In this document: piece after piece, positions 40,921 through 49,240 of the stretch
Layout of the letters: the number at the start of each line of letters is the position of its first letter
Position numbering within the stretch: position 1 is the stretch's first letter
Assembly (NCBI RefSeq): GCF_001432305.1
Contig: NZ_KQ483358.1
Location: forward strand, 1,700,857 to 1,764,856
Origin: Curvibacter sp. PAE-UM
Lineage (GTDB): Bacteria > Pseudomonadota > Gammaproteobacteria > Burkholderiales > Burkholderiaceae_C
DNA: 64,000 bases
Reading direction: 5' to 3'
Translations under genes and position numbers: made by a program
The notes under the pieces: generated by a model
What the model was told of the DNA's origin: nothing
Seen by the model: the letters and a program-made list of their open reading frames with translations, nothing else
The model's database searches: none

Positions 40921-43511
40921 GGACGGTCAGCGATTTTCTTCAGGGCGTAGAGCGCATCGAGCGCGTCGCGCGGGCTCAACTCGTCGGGGTTGATCTCGGC
41001 CAGGCGCGATTCAACGGCGCTGGGCGTAGTGTGCTCCACCACCGGCGGCGCGGCAAACAGGTCGACCTGGGCCTGGCTCTGCGAGGCGCTGGTCTCCAGC
41101 GCTTCGAGTGCGTGGCGCGCATGGTTGACCACGGCCGCCGGCATGCCGGCCAGGCGCGCGACCTGGATGCCGTAGCTGCGGCTGGCCGGGCCGGGCTGGA
41201 TCTCGTGCAGGAAGACGATGTCGTGGCCCGACTCGGTGGCGCTCACATGCACGTTGATGGCGGCGTGGTGTTTGGCCGGGAACTCGGTGAGCTCGAAGTA
41301 GTGCGTGGCGAACAGGGTGTAGGCCTGCGTCTTGTCGTGCAGCTGGGTGGCAATGGCGCCGGCCAGGGCCAGGCCGTCGAAGGTGGAGGTGCCGCGGCCG
41401 ATCTCGTCCATCAGCACCAGGGACTGCGGCGTGGCCGCGTGCAGGATCTGCGCGGCCTCGGTCATCTCCAGCATGAAGGTGGACTGGGCGTTGGCCAGGT
41501 CGTCGGCGGCGCCGATGCGGGTGTGGATGGCATCGATCGGCCCCAGGCGGCAGGCGCTGGCTGGCACGTGGCTGCCCATGGAGGCGAGTAGCACGATGAG
41601 GGCCACCTGGCGCATGTAGGTCGACTTGCCGCCCATGTTCGGGCCGGTGATGATCTGCATGCGCTGCTTCGGCCCCAGGCGGGTGTCGTTGGCGATGAAG
41701 GCACCGGAACTGGTCTCGGCCAGGCGGGCCTGCACCACGGGGTGACGGCCGGCCGTGATCTCGATGCAGGGTTCGTTGGCGAAAGTCGGTGCGCACCACT
41801 CCAGCGTGAGCGAGCGTTCGGTCAGGGTGCACAACACGTCCAGCGTGGCCAGGGCGCGCGCGGTGCGCGTGAGCGCGGGGATGTGCGGCGCCAGCTGGTC
41901 CAGCAGTTGTTCGTAGAGCCACTTCTCGCGCGCCAGGGCGCGCTCCTGCGCACTCAGGGCCTTGTCTTCGAAGGTCTTCAGTTCGGGCGTGATGAAACGT
42001 TCGGCGTTCTTCAGGGTCTGGCGGCGGCGGTAGTCTTCGGGCACGCGGTCCAGGTTGCTGCTGGTGATCTCGATGTAGAAACCATGCACCTTGTTGAACT
42101 GCACACGCAGGTTCGTGATGCCGGTGCGGGCCCGTTCGCGGGTTTCGAGGTCGAGCAGGAAACTGTCGCAATTGGTCTGGATGGCGCGCAGCTCGTCGAG
42201 TTCGGCGTCCAGGCCGTCGTTGATGACCCCACCGTCGCGCACCAGGGCGGCGGGCTCGGGCAGGATGGCGCGGGCCAGCAGTTCGGCGCAGCCCGCGGGC
42301 GGCAGCAGCTGTTGCGCCAATTGGGCCAGCAGACCCGTCTGGCCCCGCAGCACCGGTGCCAGATGCTCTGTTTTTTGTAGCGTCTGTTGCAGCGCGACGA
42401 GTTCGCGCGGGCGCACCTGGCGCAGGGCGATGCGGGCCGTGATGCGCTCCACGTCGCTGCAGCCCTTGAGCTGTTCGCGCAGTCTGGGCCAGGGGCCCGA
42501 ACGCAAGGCGGCAAGGGCGTCAAGCCGCTGCTGCGCCGGGGCGCGGTCGCGCGCGGGCTCCAGCAGCCAGCTTTTCAGCAGGCGGCTGCCCATGCCGGTC
42601 ATGCAGGTGTCGAGCAGGGAGAAGAGGGTGGGGCTGTCTTCGCCGCGCAGGGTCAACACCAGTTCGAGGTTGCGGCGCGTGGTCTGCGGCAGGTCGATCA
42701 GCTGGTCGTTGCGCTGCACGCGCACGTTGTGCACGTGGCTCAGGGCGCGGCCCTGGGTGTGTTCGGCATAGGCCAGGAGCGCGGCGGCGGCGGCGTGGGC
42801 CTGCGGCAGGTCCTGCGCGCCCCAGCTGGCCAGGCTGGCGGCCTTGAGCTGTTCGAGCAGCTTGTTCTGGCCCAGGGCGCTGTCGAACTGCCATTCGGGA
42901 CGCAGGGCTAGGGCCATGCCACTGGCCTGCTTGAGCGCCTGCAGGCGCTGCTCAAACGCCGGTGTGCAACCCGCGCTGTAGATCAGCTCGCCGGGGGCGA
43001 TGCGCGCCAGCCATTCGGGCAGCTCGTCTGGATTGCATTCGGCCAGGTTCACCTCGCCCTGCGTGACGCTGAGCCAGGCCAGGCCCAGGGTATTGCGCGG
43101 GCCCTGGTGCACGGCCAGCAGCATGGATTCGCTCTTGTCGCTGAGCAGGGCGGAATCGGTGAGCGTGCCGGGCGTAACCACGCGCACCACCTTGCGCTCC
43201 ACCGGGCCCTTGGCCGTGGCCACGTCGCCCACCTGCTCGCAGATGGCCACCGATTCCCCCAGCTTGATGAGGCGGGCCAGGTAGGTCTCGACCGAATGGA
43301 AGGGCACACCGGCCATGACCACGGGCTGGCCGCCGGACTGGCCGCGCTGGGTGAGGGTGATGTCGAGCAGGCGGGCGGCCTTCTCGGCATCGGCGTAGAA
43401 CAGTTCGTAGAAGTCACCCATGCGGTAGAACAGCAGGGTCTGCGGGTACCCGGCCTTCAGGCCGAGGTACTGCTGCATCATGGGGGTGTGGGGGGCGGCC
43501 GGATCTGACAT
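40917..43511 (-). CDS. mutS: DNA mismatch repair protein MutS
   Basis: The 864-residue protein recognises base mismatches. The N-terminal domain has the mismatch-stacking region [13 protein letters not shown], with the Phe-x-Glu motif split as Phe-Tyr-Glu. Connector, core and clamp domains follow. The C-terminal ATPase has [13 protein letters not shown] and [12 protein letters not shown], then the dimerising helix-turn-helix. Length is normal. TAGACT lies seven bases before the ATG. Confidence 0.98.
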   Translation of the reverse strand: MSDPAAPHTPMMQQYLGLKAGYPQTLLFYRMGDFYELFYADAEKAARLLDITLTQRGQSGGQPVVMAGVPFHSVETYLARLIKLGESVAICEQVGDVATAKGPVERKVVRVVTPGTLTDSALLSDKSESMLLAVHQGPRNTLGLAWLSVTQGEVNLAECNPDELPEWLARIAPGELIYSAGCTPAFEQRLQALKQASGMALALRPEWQFDSALGQNKLLEQLKAASLASWGAQDLPQAHAAAAALLAYAEHTQGRALSHVHNVRVQRNDQLIDLPQTTRRNLELVLTLRGEDSPTLFSLLDTCMTGMGSRLLKSWLLEPARDRAPAQQRLDALAALRSGPWPRLREQLKGCSDVERITARIALRQVRPRELVALQQTLQKTEHLAPVLRGQTGLLAQLAQQLLPPAGCAELLARAILPEPAALVRDGGVINDGLDAELDELRAIQTNCDSFLLDLETRERARTGITNLRVQFNKVHGFYIEITSSNLDRVPEDYRRRQTLKNAERFITPELKTFEDKALSAQERALAREKWLYEQLLDQLAPHIPALTRTARALATLDVLCTLTERSLTLEWCAPTFANEPCIEITAGRHPVVQARLAETSSGAFIANDTRLGPKQRMQIITGPNMGGKSTYMRQVALIVLLASMGSHVPASACRLGPIDAIHTRIGAADDLANAQSTFMLEMTEAAQILHAATPQSLVLMDEIGRGTSTFDGLALAGAIATQLHDKTQAYTLFATHYFELTEFPAKHHAAINVHVSATESGHDIVFLHEIQPGPASRSYGIQVARLAGMPAAVVNHARHALEALETSASQSQAQVDLFAAPPVVEHTTPSAVESRLAEINPDELSPRDALDALYALKKIADRP

Positions 43512-43518
43512 CCGGGCG

Positions 43519-43524
43519 AGTCTA
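43519..43524 (-). promoter_or_regulatory. Candidate -10 element TAGACT of mutS, leaderless arrangement
   Basis: TAGACT is followed by CGCCCGG and the ATG at 43511. No Shine-Dalgarno sequence is present. Confidence 0.45.
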
Positions 43525-43546
43525 TCAACACCCGGCGTGCCGGTCT

Positions 43547-44329
43547 TCAGGCCAGGCCGAGCAGGCGGGCCAGGCTCTGTTCGTTGCCCGGCGCTTCGAT
43601 CATCAGGTGCTCTTCCAGCTCGCGCAGGTGCTGGTCCATGAGCTTGACTGCACCTTCTGCGTCGCCCTTGGCGATGCAGTCCACGATGCGTTCGTGTTCG
43701 TCGTGCTCGCAGGCCGCGTTGCCCGGGGGCTGGTGCACGGCGACGATGAGCGAGCAGCGCGAGACGATCTCGGCCAGGTAGCGCTGCAAGATGTCGTTGC
43801 CTGACAGTTCTGCCAGGCGCAGGTGGTAGGCGCTGGCGAGTCTTGCCCAGGCGGGCTGGTCGAAGCGGTGCATGGCCGCGTGTTCTTCACGCAGCTGTTC
43901 GCGCAGGCCCTTGAGGTCGCGCGCGGTGGCGCGTTCGGCCACCAGGCGCACGATGGCGGCTTCCAGCGAGCGGCGGGCTTCGAAGATCTGGCGCGTTTCC
44001 TCGCGGGTGGGCACGGCCACGATGGCGCCGCGATTCGGGCGCAGCTGCACGATGTGGTCGTGCTCCAGTTTTTGTAGCACCTTGCGCACCACCGAGCGGC
44101 TCACACCAAAGAGTTCACACAGCGGCGCCTCGGGCAGTTTGGTGCCGGGCTTGAGGCGCTGGCTCATCACGCTGTCGAAGACGGCACGGTAGATGCGCTC
44201 TTCCACGTCGCCGCTCTCGTCGTTCTTGAGCAGCGTGTCTTCCACGCGCGGCGCGGCCGCGGTCTTGCGGTTGGTTGCCACCGGGTGGGAGCGCCGGGCG
44301 CGGGTGGAGGTGTCAGTCGATTTCGGCAT
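43547..44329 (-). CDS. GntR-family (FCD subfamily) transcriptional regulator
   Basis: The 260-residue regulator has a disordered N-terminal tail (about 40 residues) and a winged helix with [18 protein letters not shown]. An FCD effector domain follows: Phe-Glu-Ala-Arg-Arg-Ser-Leu-Glu-Ala, then His-Leu-Arg-Leu-Ala-Glu and later His-Glu-Arg-Ile, metal-binding His positions. FCD regulators respond to small carboxylates or amides. The gene overlaps the amidase gene by 17 bp and is last in the - strand catabolic operon, so it probably controls that operon and the divergent transporter. Confidence 0.92.
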   Translation of the reverse strand: MPKSTDTSTRARRSHPVATNRKTAAAPRVEDTLLKNDESGDVEERIYRAVFDSVMSQRLKPGTKLPEAPLCELFGVSRSVVRKVLQKLEHDHIVQLRPNRGAIVAVPTREETRQIFEARRSLEAAIVRLVAERATARDLKGLREQLREEHAAMHRFDQPAWARLASAYHLRLAELSGNDILQRYLAEIVSRCSLIVAVHQPPGNAACEHDEHERIVDCIAKGDAEGAVKLMDQHLRELEEHLMIEAPGNEQSLARLLGLA

Positions 44330-45503
44330 GCAGGGTACGGGCCAGTCTGATCAGTGCCAAGTCGCTGCCAGCGGGCCCCAGCAAGGAGATGCCCAGCATA
44401 TCACCGGAGGGCGCACGCACCGGCAGGCTGACCTGGGGCAGACCGCTCAAGCCCGCGATGCAGGTGATGGCCATGGTGCGCAGGCGCACGGCGTCCACGT
44501 CGGCCGGGTCGGCGTCGCGCCGCGGGGCCAGGCTGGCGGCCGAGGGCAGCACCAGCACACCGTCCGTGCCGACCAGGCTGCGCACCTGCGCGCGCATGGC
44601 GGCCGCGGCACCACGTGCCGTGGCGGCCGCCTCGGCCGTGACGGTGCTGGCGTTGTGCCAGCGCGCCGCAATGGCCGGGCTGAAGGCGGGCTGTGCGTCG
44701 CGTATCCAGGCGCCGTGGGTCAACCAGCCCTCGTAGGCGCCGGCGGTCATATAGGTCTGGCGCCATTGCGTCAGGCCCTGGGGTTCGGCGACGCGTTGCC
44801 CCTCGGGCGCCACCTTCAGTTGCCGCGCCAGGGCGTCGCGCACGCGTTGCAGGGGCTCGGTGAAGATCGGGTCGGCCAGGTCCCAGGCGTCCTGGGCCAC
44901 GAGCAGGCGGCGCGGCGTGTAGTTGCTGGCGGGCAGCAGCACAGCGCCCACGCGCTCGAACACCTCGCCATCGGCTGCCAGCCAGGTGGCGGTGTCGAAG
45001 CTGGGGTGCAGGGGCACCAGGCCGCGGGCCGAGACCAGGCCGTGCGTGGTGCGCAGGCCCCACAGGCCGCAGTAGCTGGCGGGCACGCGGGTCGAGCCGC
45101 CGGTGTCGGTGCCCAGGGCGAAGTCCACCAGGCCGGCAGTGACGGCGGCGGCCGAGCCGCTGGACGAACCACCGGTCACCCGCTCCGGGTAGCGGGCGTT
45201 GAGGGGCGTGCCGTAGTGGAGGTTGTCGCCGTGCAGGCTGTAGGCCAGCTCGTCGGTGAGCACCTTGCCCATGAGGGTGGCACCGGCGTCCAGCAATTGG
45301 GCCACTACGTCGCTGTGGCGCGTGGCGGGGCTGTGGGTGGCCAGCCAGCCGGGGTTGCCCGCGCCGGTGGTGTGGCCGGCCACGTCGAACAGGTCCTTGG
45401 CGGCGAAACGCAGGCCGGCCAGCGGGCCGGTGGGCTGGCCTTCGACGACGAAACGGCCGTGCGGCACCCAGGCGCCGACGGTGTCTGTGATGGGGAAGTT
45501 CAT
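44313..45503 (-). CDS. Amidase (amidase-signature family)
   Basis: The 396-residue hydrolase carries the Ser-cisSer-Lys triad of amidase-signature enzymes: Lys36 in Ala-Ala-Lys-Asp-Leu-Phe-Asp, the Ser cluster Gly-Gly-Ser-Ser-Ser-Gly-Ser (111-117), and Ser137 in Gly-Thr-Asp-Thr-Gly-Gly-Ser. Relatives include AtzE/HpxY-type ureide amidases and indole-acetamide hydrolases. GAGGA precedes the ATG. Its start overlaps the stop of the deacetylase-like gene (ATGA). Within this locus it probably cleaves an amide from the compound taken up by the divergent ABC transporter. Confidence 0.9.
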   Translation of the reverse strand: MNFPITDTVGAWVPHGRFVVEGQPTGPLAGLRFAAKDLFDVAGHTTGAGNPGWLATHSPATRHSDVVAQLLDAGATLMGKVLTDELAYSLHGDNLHYGTPLNARYPERVTGGSSSGSAAAVTAGLVDFALGTDTGGSTRVPASYCGLWGLRTTHGLVSARGLVPLHPSFDTATWLAADGEVFERVGAVLLPASNYTPRRLLVAQDAWDLADPIFTEPLQRVRDALARQLKVAPEGQRVAEPQGLTQWRQTYMTAGAYEGWLTHGAWIRDAQPAFSPAIAARWHNASTVTAEAAATARGAAAAMRAQVRSLVGTDGVLVLPSAASLAPRRDADPADVDAVRLRTMAITCIAGLSGLPQVSLPVRAPSGDMLGISLLGPAGSDLALIRLARTLHAEID

Positions 45504-46423
45504 GCGTGGTCCTCGGGGTGCTGGCGGGCCAGGCCCTCCATGTGCTGGCAGATGGCGCCGGGGGTGGTGAACCAGACTTCACCGCGGTCGCGCGCCGCAA
45601 CCAGATGCTGCAGGGCGCGGCGCAGGTGGCGCAGGCGGTAGGGCTGGCCCACCAGGTAGGGATGCAGGGCGATGCCCATGACCAGGGGCTGGGTGCGCGA
45701 CTGATCGAGCATCTCGTCGAAGTTGTCGATGATCATCTGCGCGAAGTCCTTGCCGTCGAGCTGGCGGCCCACGATCATGGGGATGTCGTTGAGCTCCTGC
45801 GGGTAGGGGATGGACCACAGGCCGCGGCCATCGCGCGTGCGCATGCGCACGGGCTGGTCATCGTGGCACCAGTTGAGCGTGTAGCGGTAGCCGGTTTCGG
45901 CCAGCAGGTCGGGGGTGAGCCTGCTCTCGCTGATCCAGGGCGAGAGCCAGCCGCCCGGGGTCACGCCGCTGCGCAGATGCATGCGCTCGCTGCACAGCTG
46001 CAGCAGCTCGCGCTCGCCGGCTTCGTCGAGCGCGCCCTGGCGTTCGGCATTGCTGTGGCCGTGGCCCACGAGCTCGTCGCCGCGCGCCACGAAGGCCGCC
46101 ACGAGTTCGGGGCAGTGGTCGTAGAGCGCGGTGTTGATGAGCGCGGCCGCGGGCAGGCGCAGCTGGTCGAACAGCTCCAGGCAGCGCCAGGCGCCCACGC
46201 GGTTGCCGTATTCGCGCCAGGAGTAGTTGAGCACGTCGGGCTGGGGCGAGGCCGGGCCGATCATGGCGCCCAAGCCTTCGCCGAAAGCGAAGTGTTCGAT
46301 ATTGAGCGCCAGGTAGACGGCCAGGCGCGCACCGCCGGGCCACTGGTAGTCGGGGCGTTGCGTGATGGGGCGGTAGGGGAAACGCCCGTGGTCGGGGAGC
46401 AGGCCAGGGTAGATCGCCGGCAT
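45500..46423 (-). CDS. Polysaccharide deacetylase/allantoinase (PuuE)-like hydrolase
   Basis: The 307-residue protein belongs to the carbohydrate-esterase-4-like group that includes the metal-independent allantoinase PuuE. Seen are Ala-Val-Tyr-Leu-Ala-Leu-Asn-Ile-Glu-His-Phe near residue 35, Arg-Glu-Tyr-Gly-Asn-Arg-Val-Gly-Ala-Trp-Arg, Gly-His-Gly-His-Ser-Asn-Ala-Glu and Leu-Ser-Pro-Trp-Ile-Ser-Glu. The same order occurs in PuuE-type enzymes. The start at 46423, with TGAGG in front, lies 11 bases after the upstream stop. It may open a cyclic or linear ureide; substrate not proven. Confidence 0.82.
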   Translation of the reverse strand: MPAIYPGLLPDHGRFPYRPITQRPDYQWPGGARLAVYLALNIEHFAFGEGLGAMIGPASPQPDVLNYSWREYGNRVGAWRCLELFDQLRLPAAALINTALYDHCPELVAAFVARGDELVGHGHSNAERQGALDEAGERELLQLCSERMHLRSGVTPGGWLSPWISESRLTPDLLAETGYRYTLNWCHDDQPVRMRTRDGRGLWSIPYPQELNDIPMIVGRQLDGKDFAQMIIDNFDEMLDQSRTQPLVMGIALHPYLVGQPYRLRHLRRALQHLVAARDRGEVWFTTPGAICQHMEGLARQHPEDHA

Positions 46424-46434
46424 GGTGCTGTACC

Positions 46435-46866
46435 TCACAACGTCGCCAGGCCGGCGCGCACGAGCAGCCATTCGGCGCTGTCGTTCCAGACCTCCATCTG
46501 CGTGATCAGGCCCTGCTTCACGACGTAGCGGTCCACGTAGCGGTTGCCTTCGAAGGGCGTGCCGTCGGGCCAGGCGCCGTAGAGCGTGCCGCGGCTATAG
46601 ACGATGGTCTCGTCGGCGCTGCCGCCGGTCACGGTTTCGGTGGCCTCGATGTTTTTCTTCACCCACTGGTAGCGCGTGGCGTTGAAGGCCGCGCATTCGG
46701 CCGGGGCCTTCATGGCGCGCCCGCCGGTGAAGCGGATGCGCAGGCCCGGCGCCACAAAGCGTGCTGCCGCGGCCGGGTCCGGGATCATCAGCAGGCGCAG
46801 GTACTCGTCCACCACGGCGGCGGGGCTGGCGGGTGCCTCGGTCTGGTTCATCACCTTGTTATCCAT
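46435..46866 (-). CDS. NTF2-like (SnoaL-type) protein
   Basis: The 143-residue protein has an NTF2-like pattern: a long helix with Val-Val-Asp-Glu-Tyr-Leu-Arg-Leu-Leu, a Phe-Val-Ala-Pro-Gly-Leu-Arg-Ile strand, and a strand pair ending Tyr-Val-Asp-Arg-Tyr-Val-Val-Lys-Gln-Gly-Leu-Ile. GAGGAAA precedes the ATG at 46866. It is the first gene of the - strand operon. NTF2-like proteins in such loci can be small isomerases, dehydratases or decarboxylases; none is proven here. Confidence 0.8.
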   Translation of the reverse strand: MDNKVMNQTEAPASPAAVVDEYLRLLMIPDPAAAARFVAPGLRIRFTGGRAMKAPAECAAFNATRYQWVKKNIEATETVTGGSADETIVYSRGTLYGAWPDGTPFEGNRYVDRYVVKQGLITQMEVWNDSAEWLLVRAGLATL

Positions 46867-46963
46867 GGTCCATTTCCTCTCGTGTATCCCCCTTTTGGTG
46901 CCGGATGCACCATCCGGAGCCGCCAGGGCTGTGCCATGCATGTGCTCGCAAAAGACATGCCAT

Positions 46964-46975
46964 ATTGTTGACAAT
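46964..46975. promoter_or_regulatory. Candidate GntR operator ATTGTTGACAAT in the divergent promoter
   Basis: ATTGT-TG-ACAAT is a 12-base palindrome (5-bp arms) of the TTGT-N-ACAA type bound by FCD-family GntR regulators. A second palindrome, CATATATATG, follows at 46981-46990. Both sit in the 230-base gap between the divergent NTF2-like and substrate-binding-protein genes. TTGACA at 46968-46973 inside the operator could be a -35 element. Confidence 0.55.
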
Positions 46976-47096
46976 CTGATCATATATATGAAAACAAAGT
47001 AATTGCCATCGTGGCGACACTGGCACGCGACTTGCATGGAGGTAGGAGCCCGCGGGCCAACCCGCTTTCTGTCCTTCCACTCACAGGAGTACCGCC

Positions 47097-48281
47097 ATGA
47101 ACCCTTGCTCTTTCTCCGCGACCCGTCGCACGCTGCTGGCCGCCGGCCTGGCCCTGGCCGCGGCCGGCCCGGTGCTGGCCAATGAACCCATCAAGATCGG
47201 CCTGGTGACGGCGCTGTCGGGCCAGTCGGCCCTGGCGGGCGAGGCCATCACGCGCGGCATGCAGGTGGCGATGGACGAGATCAACGCCAAGGGCGGCCTG
47301 CTGGGCGGGCGCAAGCTGGAACTGGTGCGCCGCGACGACGAAGCCAACCCCGCCAAGGGCGTGGTGGCTGCGCGCGAACTGATCTACCGCGAGAAGGTGG
47401 CCGTGGTCTTCGGCGGCCTGGACACACCGGTGTCCATGGCCATCGTGCCGCTGATGAACCAGGAGAAAGTGCCGTTCATGGGCCCCTGGGCCGCGGGCAC
47501 GGGCATCACCAAGAACGGTGCCAACCCCAACTTCGCCTTCCGCGTGTCGGCGGTGGACGAGATCGTCGACGTGGGCATGCTGGCCTACGCGCAGAAGAAC
47601 TTCAAGAGCGCCAAGCCCGGCCTGATCCTCGTGAACAACCCCTGGGGCGAGAGCAACGAGAAGGGTCTGAAAGCCGCCATGGCCGCCAAGGGCGTGACGC
47701 CCGCCGGCGTGGAGAAGTTCGAGGCCAACGACGTGGACATGGTGCCGCAGCTCACGCGCCTGAAGGCCGCGGGCGCCGACACCCTGTTCATGGTGGGCAA
47801 CGTCGGTCCCTCGGCCCAGGTGGTCAAGTCGCTGGAGCGCATGGGCTGGAAGGTGCCGGTGGTCTCGCACTGGGGTCCGGCCGGTGGCCGTTTCACCGAA
47901 CTGGCCGGTGCCATGGCCAAGGACGTGCACTTCGTGCAGACCTACAGCTTCTTCGGCAAGCAGACGCCGGTGGGTGAGCGTGTGATCAAGGCCCTGATGG
48001 CCAAGTACCCGGCCATCAAGGGCCCGGGCGACATCTCGCCCGCTGTGGGCGTGGCCAATGCCTACGACGCCATGCACCTGACGGCGCTGGCCATCCAGGC
48101 CGCGGGTTCGACCAGCGGTGACGCGGTGCGCCAGGGTTATTACAAGATCGACAAGTACGAAGGCCTGATCAAGACCTACGTCAAGCCCTTCTCGGCCGAG
48201 GTGCACGACGCCGTGCAGTCCAGCGACTACGTCTGGGCGCAGTTCATCGACAACCGCATCGTTCCGGTAGGAATGAACTGA
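47097..48281 (+). CDS. Branched-chain-type ABC transporter substrate-binding protein
   Basis: The 394-residue periplasmic protein has an export signal with a twin-arginine-like Arg-Arg-Thr-Leu-Leu and cleavage near Val-Leu-Ala-Asn (about residue 28). The mature part is the LivJ/HAAT type I fold: Ile-Lys-Ile-Gly-Leu-Val-Thr-Ala-Leu-Ser-Gly-Gln-Ser-Ala near its start, and Glu-Leu-Val-Arg-Arg-Asp-Asp-Glu-Ala-Asn. AGGAG precedes the ATG. It heads the transporter operon opposite the catabolic genes. The bound ligand is probably an amide or ureide rather than leucine, inferred from neighbours. Confidence 0.93.
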   Translation: MNPCSFSATRRTLLAAGLALAAAGPVLANEPIKIGLVTALSGQSALAGEAITRGMQVAMDEINAKGGLLGGRKLELVRRDDEANPAKGVVAARELIYREKVAVVFGGLDTPVSMAIVPLMNQEKVPFMGPWAAGTGITKNGANPNFAFRVSAVDEIVDVGMLAYAQKNFKSAKPGLILVNNPWGESNEKGLKAAMAAKGVTPAGVEKFEANDVDMVPQLTRLKAAGADTLFMVGNVGPSAQVVKSLERMGWKVPVVSHWGPAGGRFTELAGAMAKDVHFVQTYSFFGKQTPVGERVIKALMAKYPAIKGPGDISPAVGVANAYDAMHLTALAIQAAGSTSGDAVRQGYYKIDKYEGLIKTYVKPFSAEVHDAVQSSDYVWAQFIDNRIVPVGMN

Positions 48282-48304
48282 GCTGCTTCGGCAGCGTAGG
48301 CAAC

Positions 48305-48341
48305 GCGGGTCATCGTCTGCTGAGGACGGACCCGCTTTTTT
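48305..48341 (+). terminator. Attenuator-like terminator between binding-protein and permease genes
   Basis: GCGGGTC (48305-48311) pairs with GACCCGC (48329-48335), followed by six T (48336-48341). It lies 24 bases after the binding-protein stop. Partial termination here would raise the binding protein relative to the membrane components, a common layout in ABC importers. Confidence 0.7.
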
Positions 48342-48361
48342 GGGTTTGAAGAGGACGAGAT

Positions 48362-49240
48362 ATGTCGGAGTTATCCGCGCTGGTCAGCGGCCTGGGCCTG
48401 GGCAGCATGTACGGGCTGATGGCCCTGGGTTTTTACGTGACCTATGCCGTCAGCGGCACGGTCAACTTTGCCCAGGGCAGTTCCATGATGCTGGGCGCGG
48501 TGCTGACCTACACCTTTGCGCAGACGCTAGGCTGGCCGGGCTGGGCGGCGGTGTTGCTGGCCCTGGCGCTGTGCGCGGTCTACGGCCTGATCGTGGAACT
48601 GCTCGCGGTGCGGCCCTTCGTGAATCGCGGCTCGGACGCCTGGCTCATGGCCACGGTGGCGCTGGGCATCGTGCTCGACAACGTGGTCATGGCCACCTAT
48701 GGCAAGGAGCCGCGCAGCCTGCCTTCCCCGCTGGCGCAGTCGCCGCTGGAGGTGGCGGGGGTGGGCCTGGGGGTCTACCCGCTGCAACTGCTGATTCCCG
48801 TCGTGGGGCTGGCACTGGCTGCCGTGCTGCACACGCTGAGCCGGCGCACGCGCTGGGGCACGGCCATGCTGGCCGTGGTGCAGAACCGTGCGGCCGCGCG
48901 CCTCATGGGCATCCCGATCCGGCGCGCGGTGGCGCTGGCCTTTGCGCTCTCGGCCCTGTTCGCGGGCATTGCCGGCGTGCTGATCGCGCCGCTGACCAAT
49001 GTGCATTCCGACATGGGCACGCTGTTCGGCCTCAAGGCCTTTGCGGTGGCCATCCTGGGCGGCATCACCAGCGCCTGGGGCGTCATGCTCGCCGGCCTGC
49101 TGTTTGGTGTGGTGGAGGCGCTGATCACCGCCACGCTGGGCTCGGGGTACACGCAGATCCTGACCTTCGCGCTGGTCATCGCGGCGCTGGCCTGGCGGCC
49201 CAACGGCCTGTTCGGTCGCGCGGAGGTGAAGAAGGTATGA
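48362..49240 (+). CDS. LivH-type ABC transporter permease
   Basis: The 292-residue membrane protein has about eight helices in the order of LivH permeases: Gly-Leu-Gly-Leu-Gly-Ser-Met-Tyr-Gly-Leu-Met-Ala-Leu-Gly at the start, Thr-Val-Asn-Phe-Ala-Gln-Gly after the first helix, and Ala-Val-Ala-Ile-Leu-Gly-Gly-Ile-Thr-Ser-Ala-Trp-Gly near residue 230. GAGGACGAG precedes the ATG. Its stop overlaps the start of the fused permease-ATPase gene (ATGA). Confidence 0.93.
   Translation: MSELSALVSGLGLGSMYGLMALGFYVTYAVSGTVNFAQGSSMMLGAVLTYTFAQTLGWPGWAAVLLALALCAVYGLIVELLAVRPFVNRGSDAWLMATVALGIVLDNVVMATYGKEPRSLPSPLAQSPLEVAGVGLGVYPLQLLIPVVGLALAAVLHTLSRRTRWGTAMLAVVQNRAAARLMGIPIRRAVALAFALSALFAGIAGVLIAPLTNVHSDMGTLFGLKAFAVAILGGITSAWGVMLAGLLFGVVEALITATLGSGYTQILTFALVIAALAWRPNGLFGRAEVKKV

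Noticed and set aside
48340-49236. Extension of the LivM-LivG-LivF fusion upstream through the LivH gene
   Set aside because: This frame is out of phase with LivH coding sequence; the ATG at 49237 overlaps the LivH stop (ATGA) and begins a normal LivM N-terminus.
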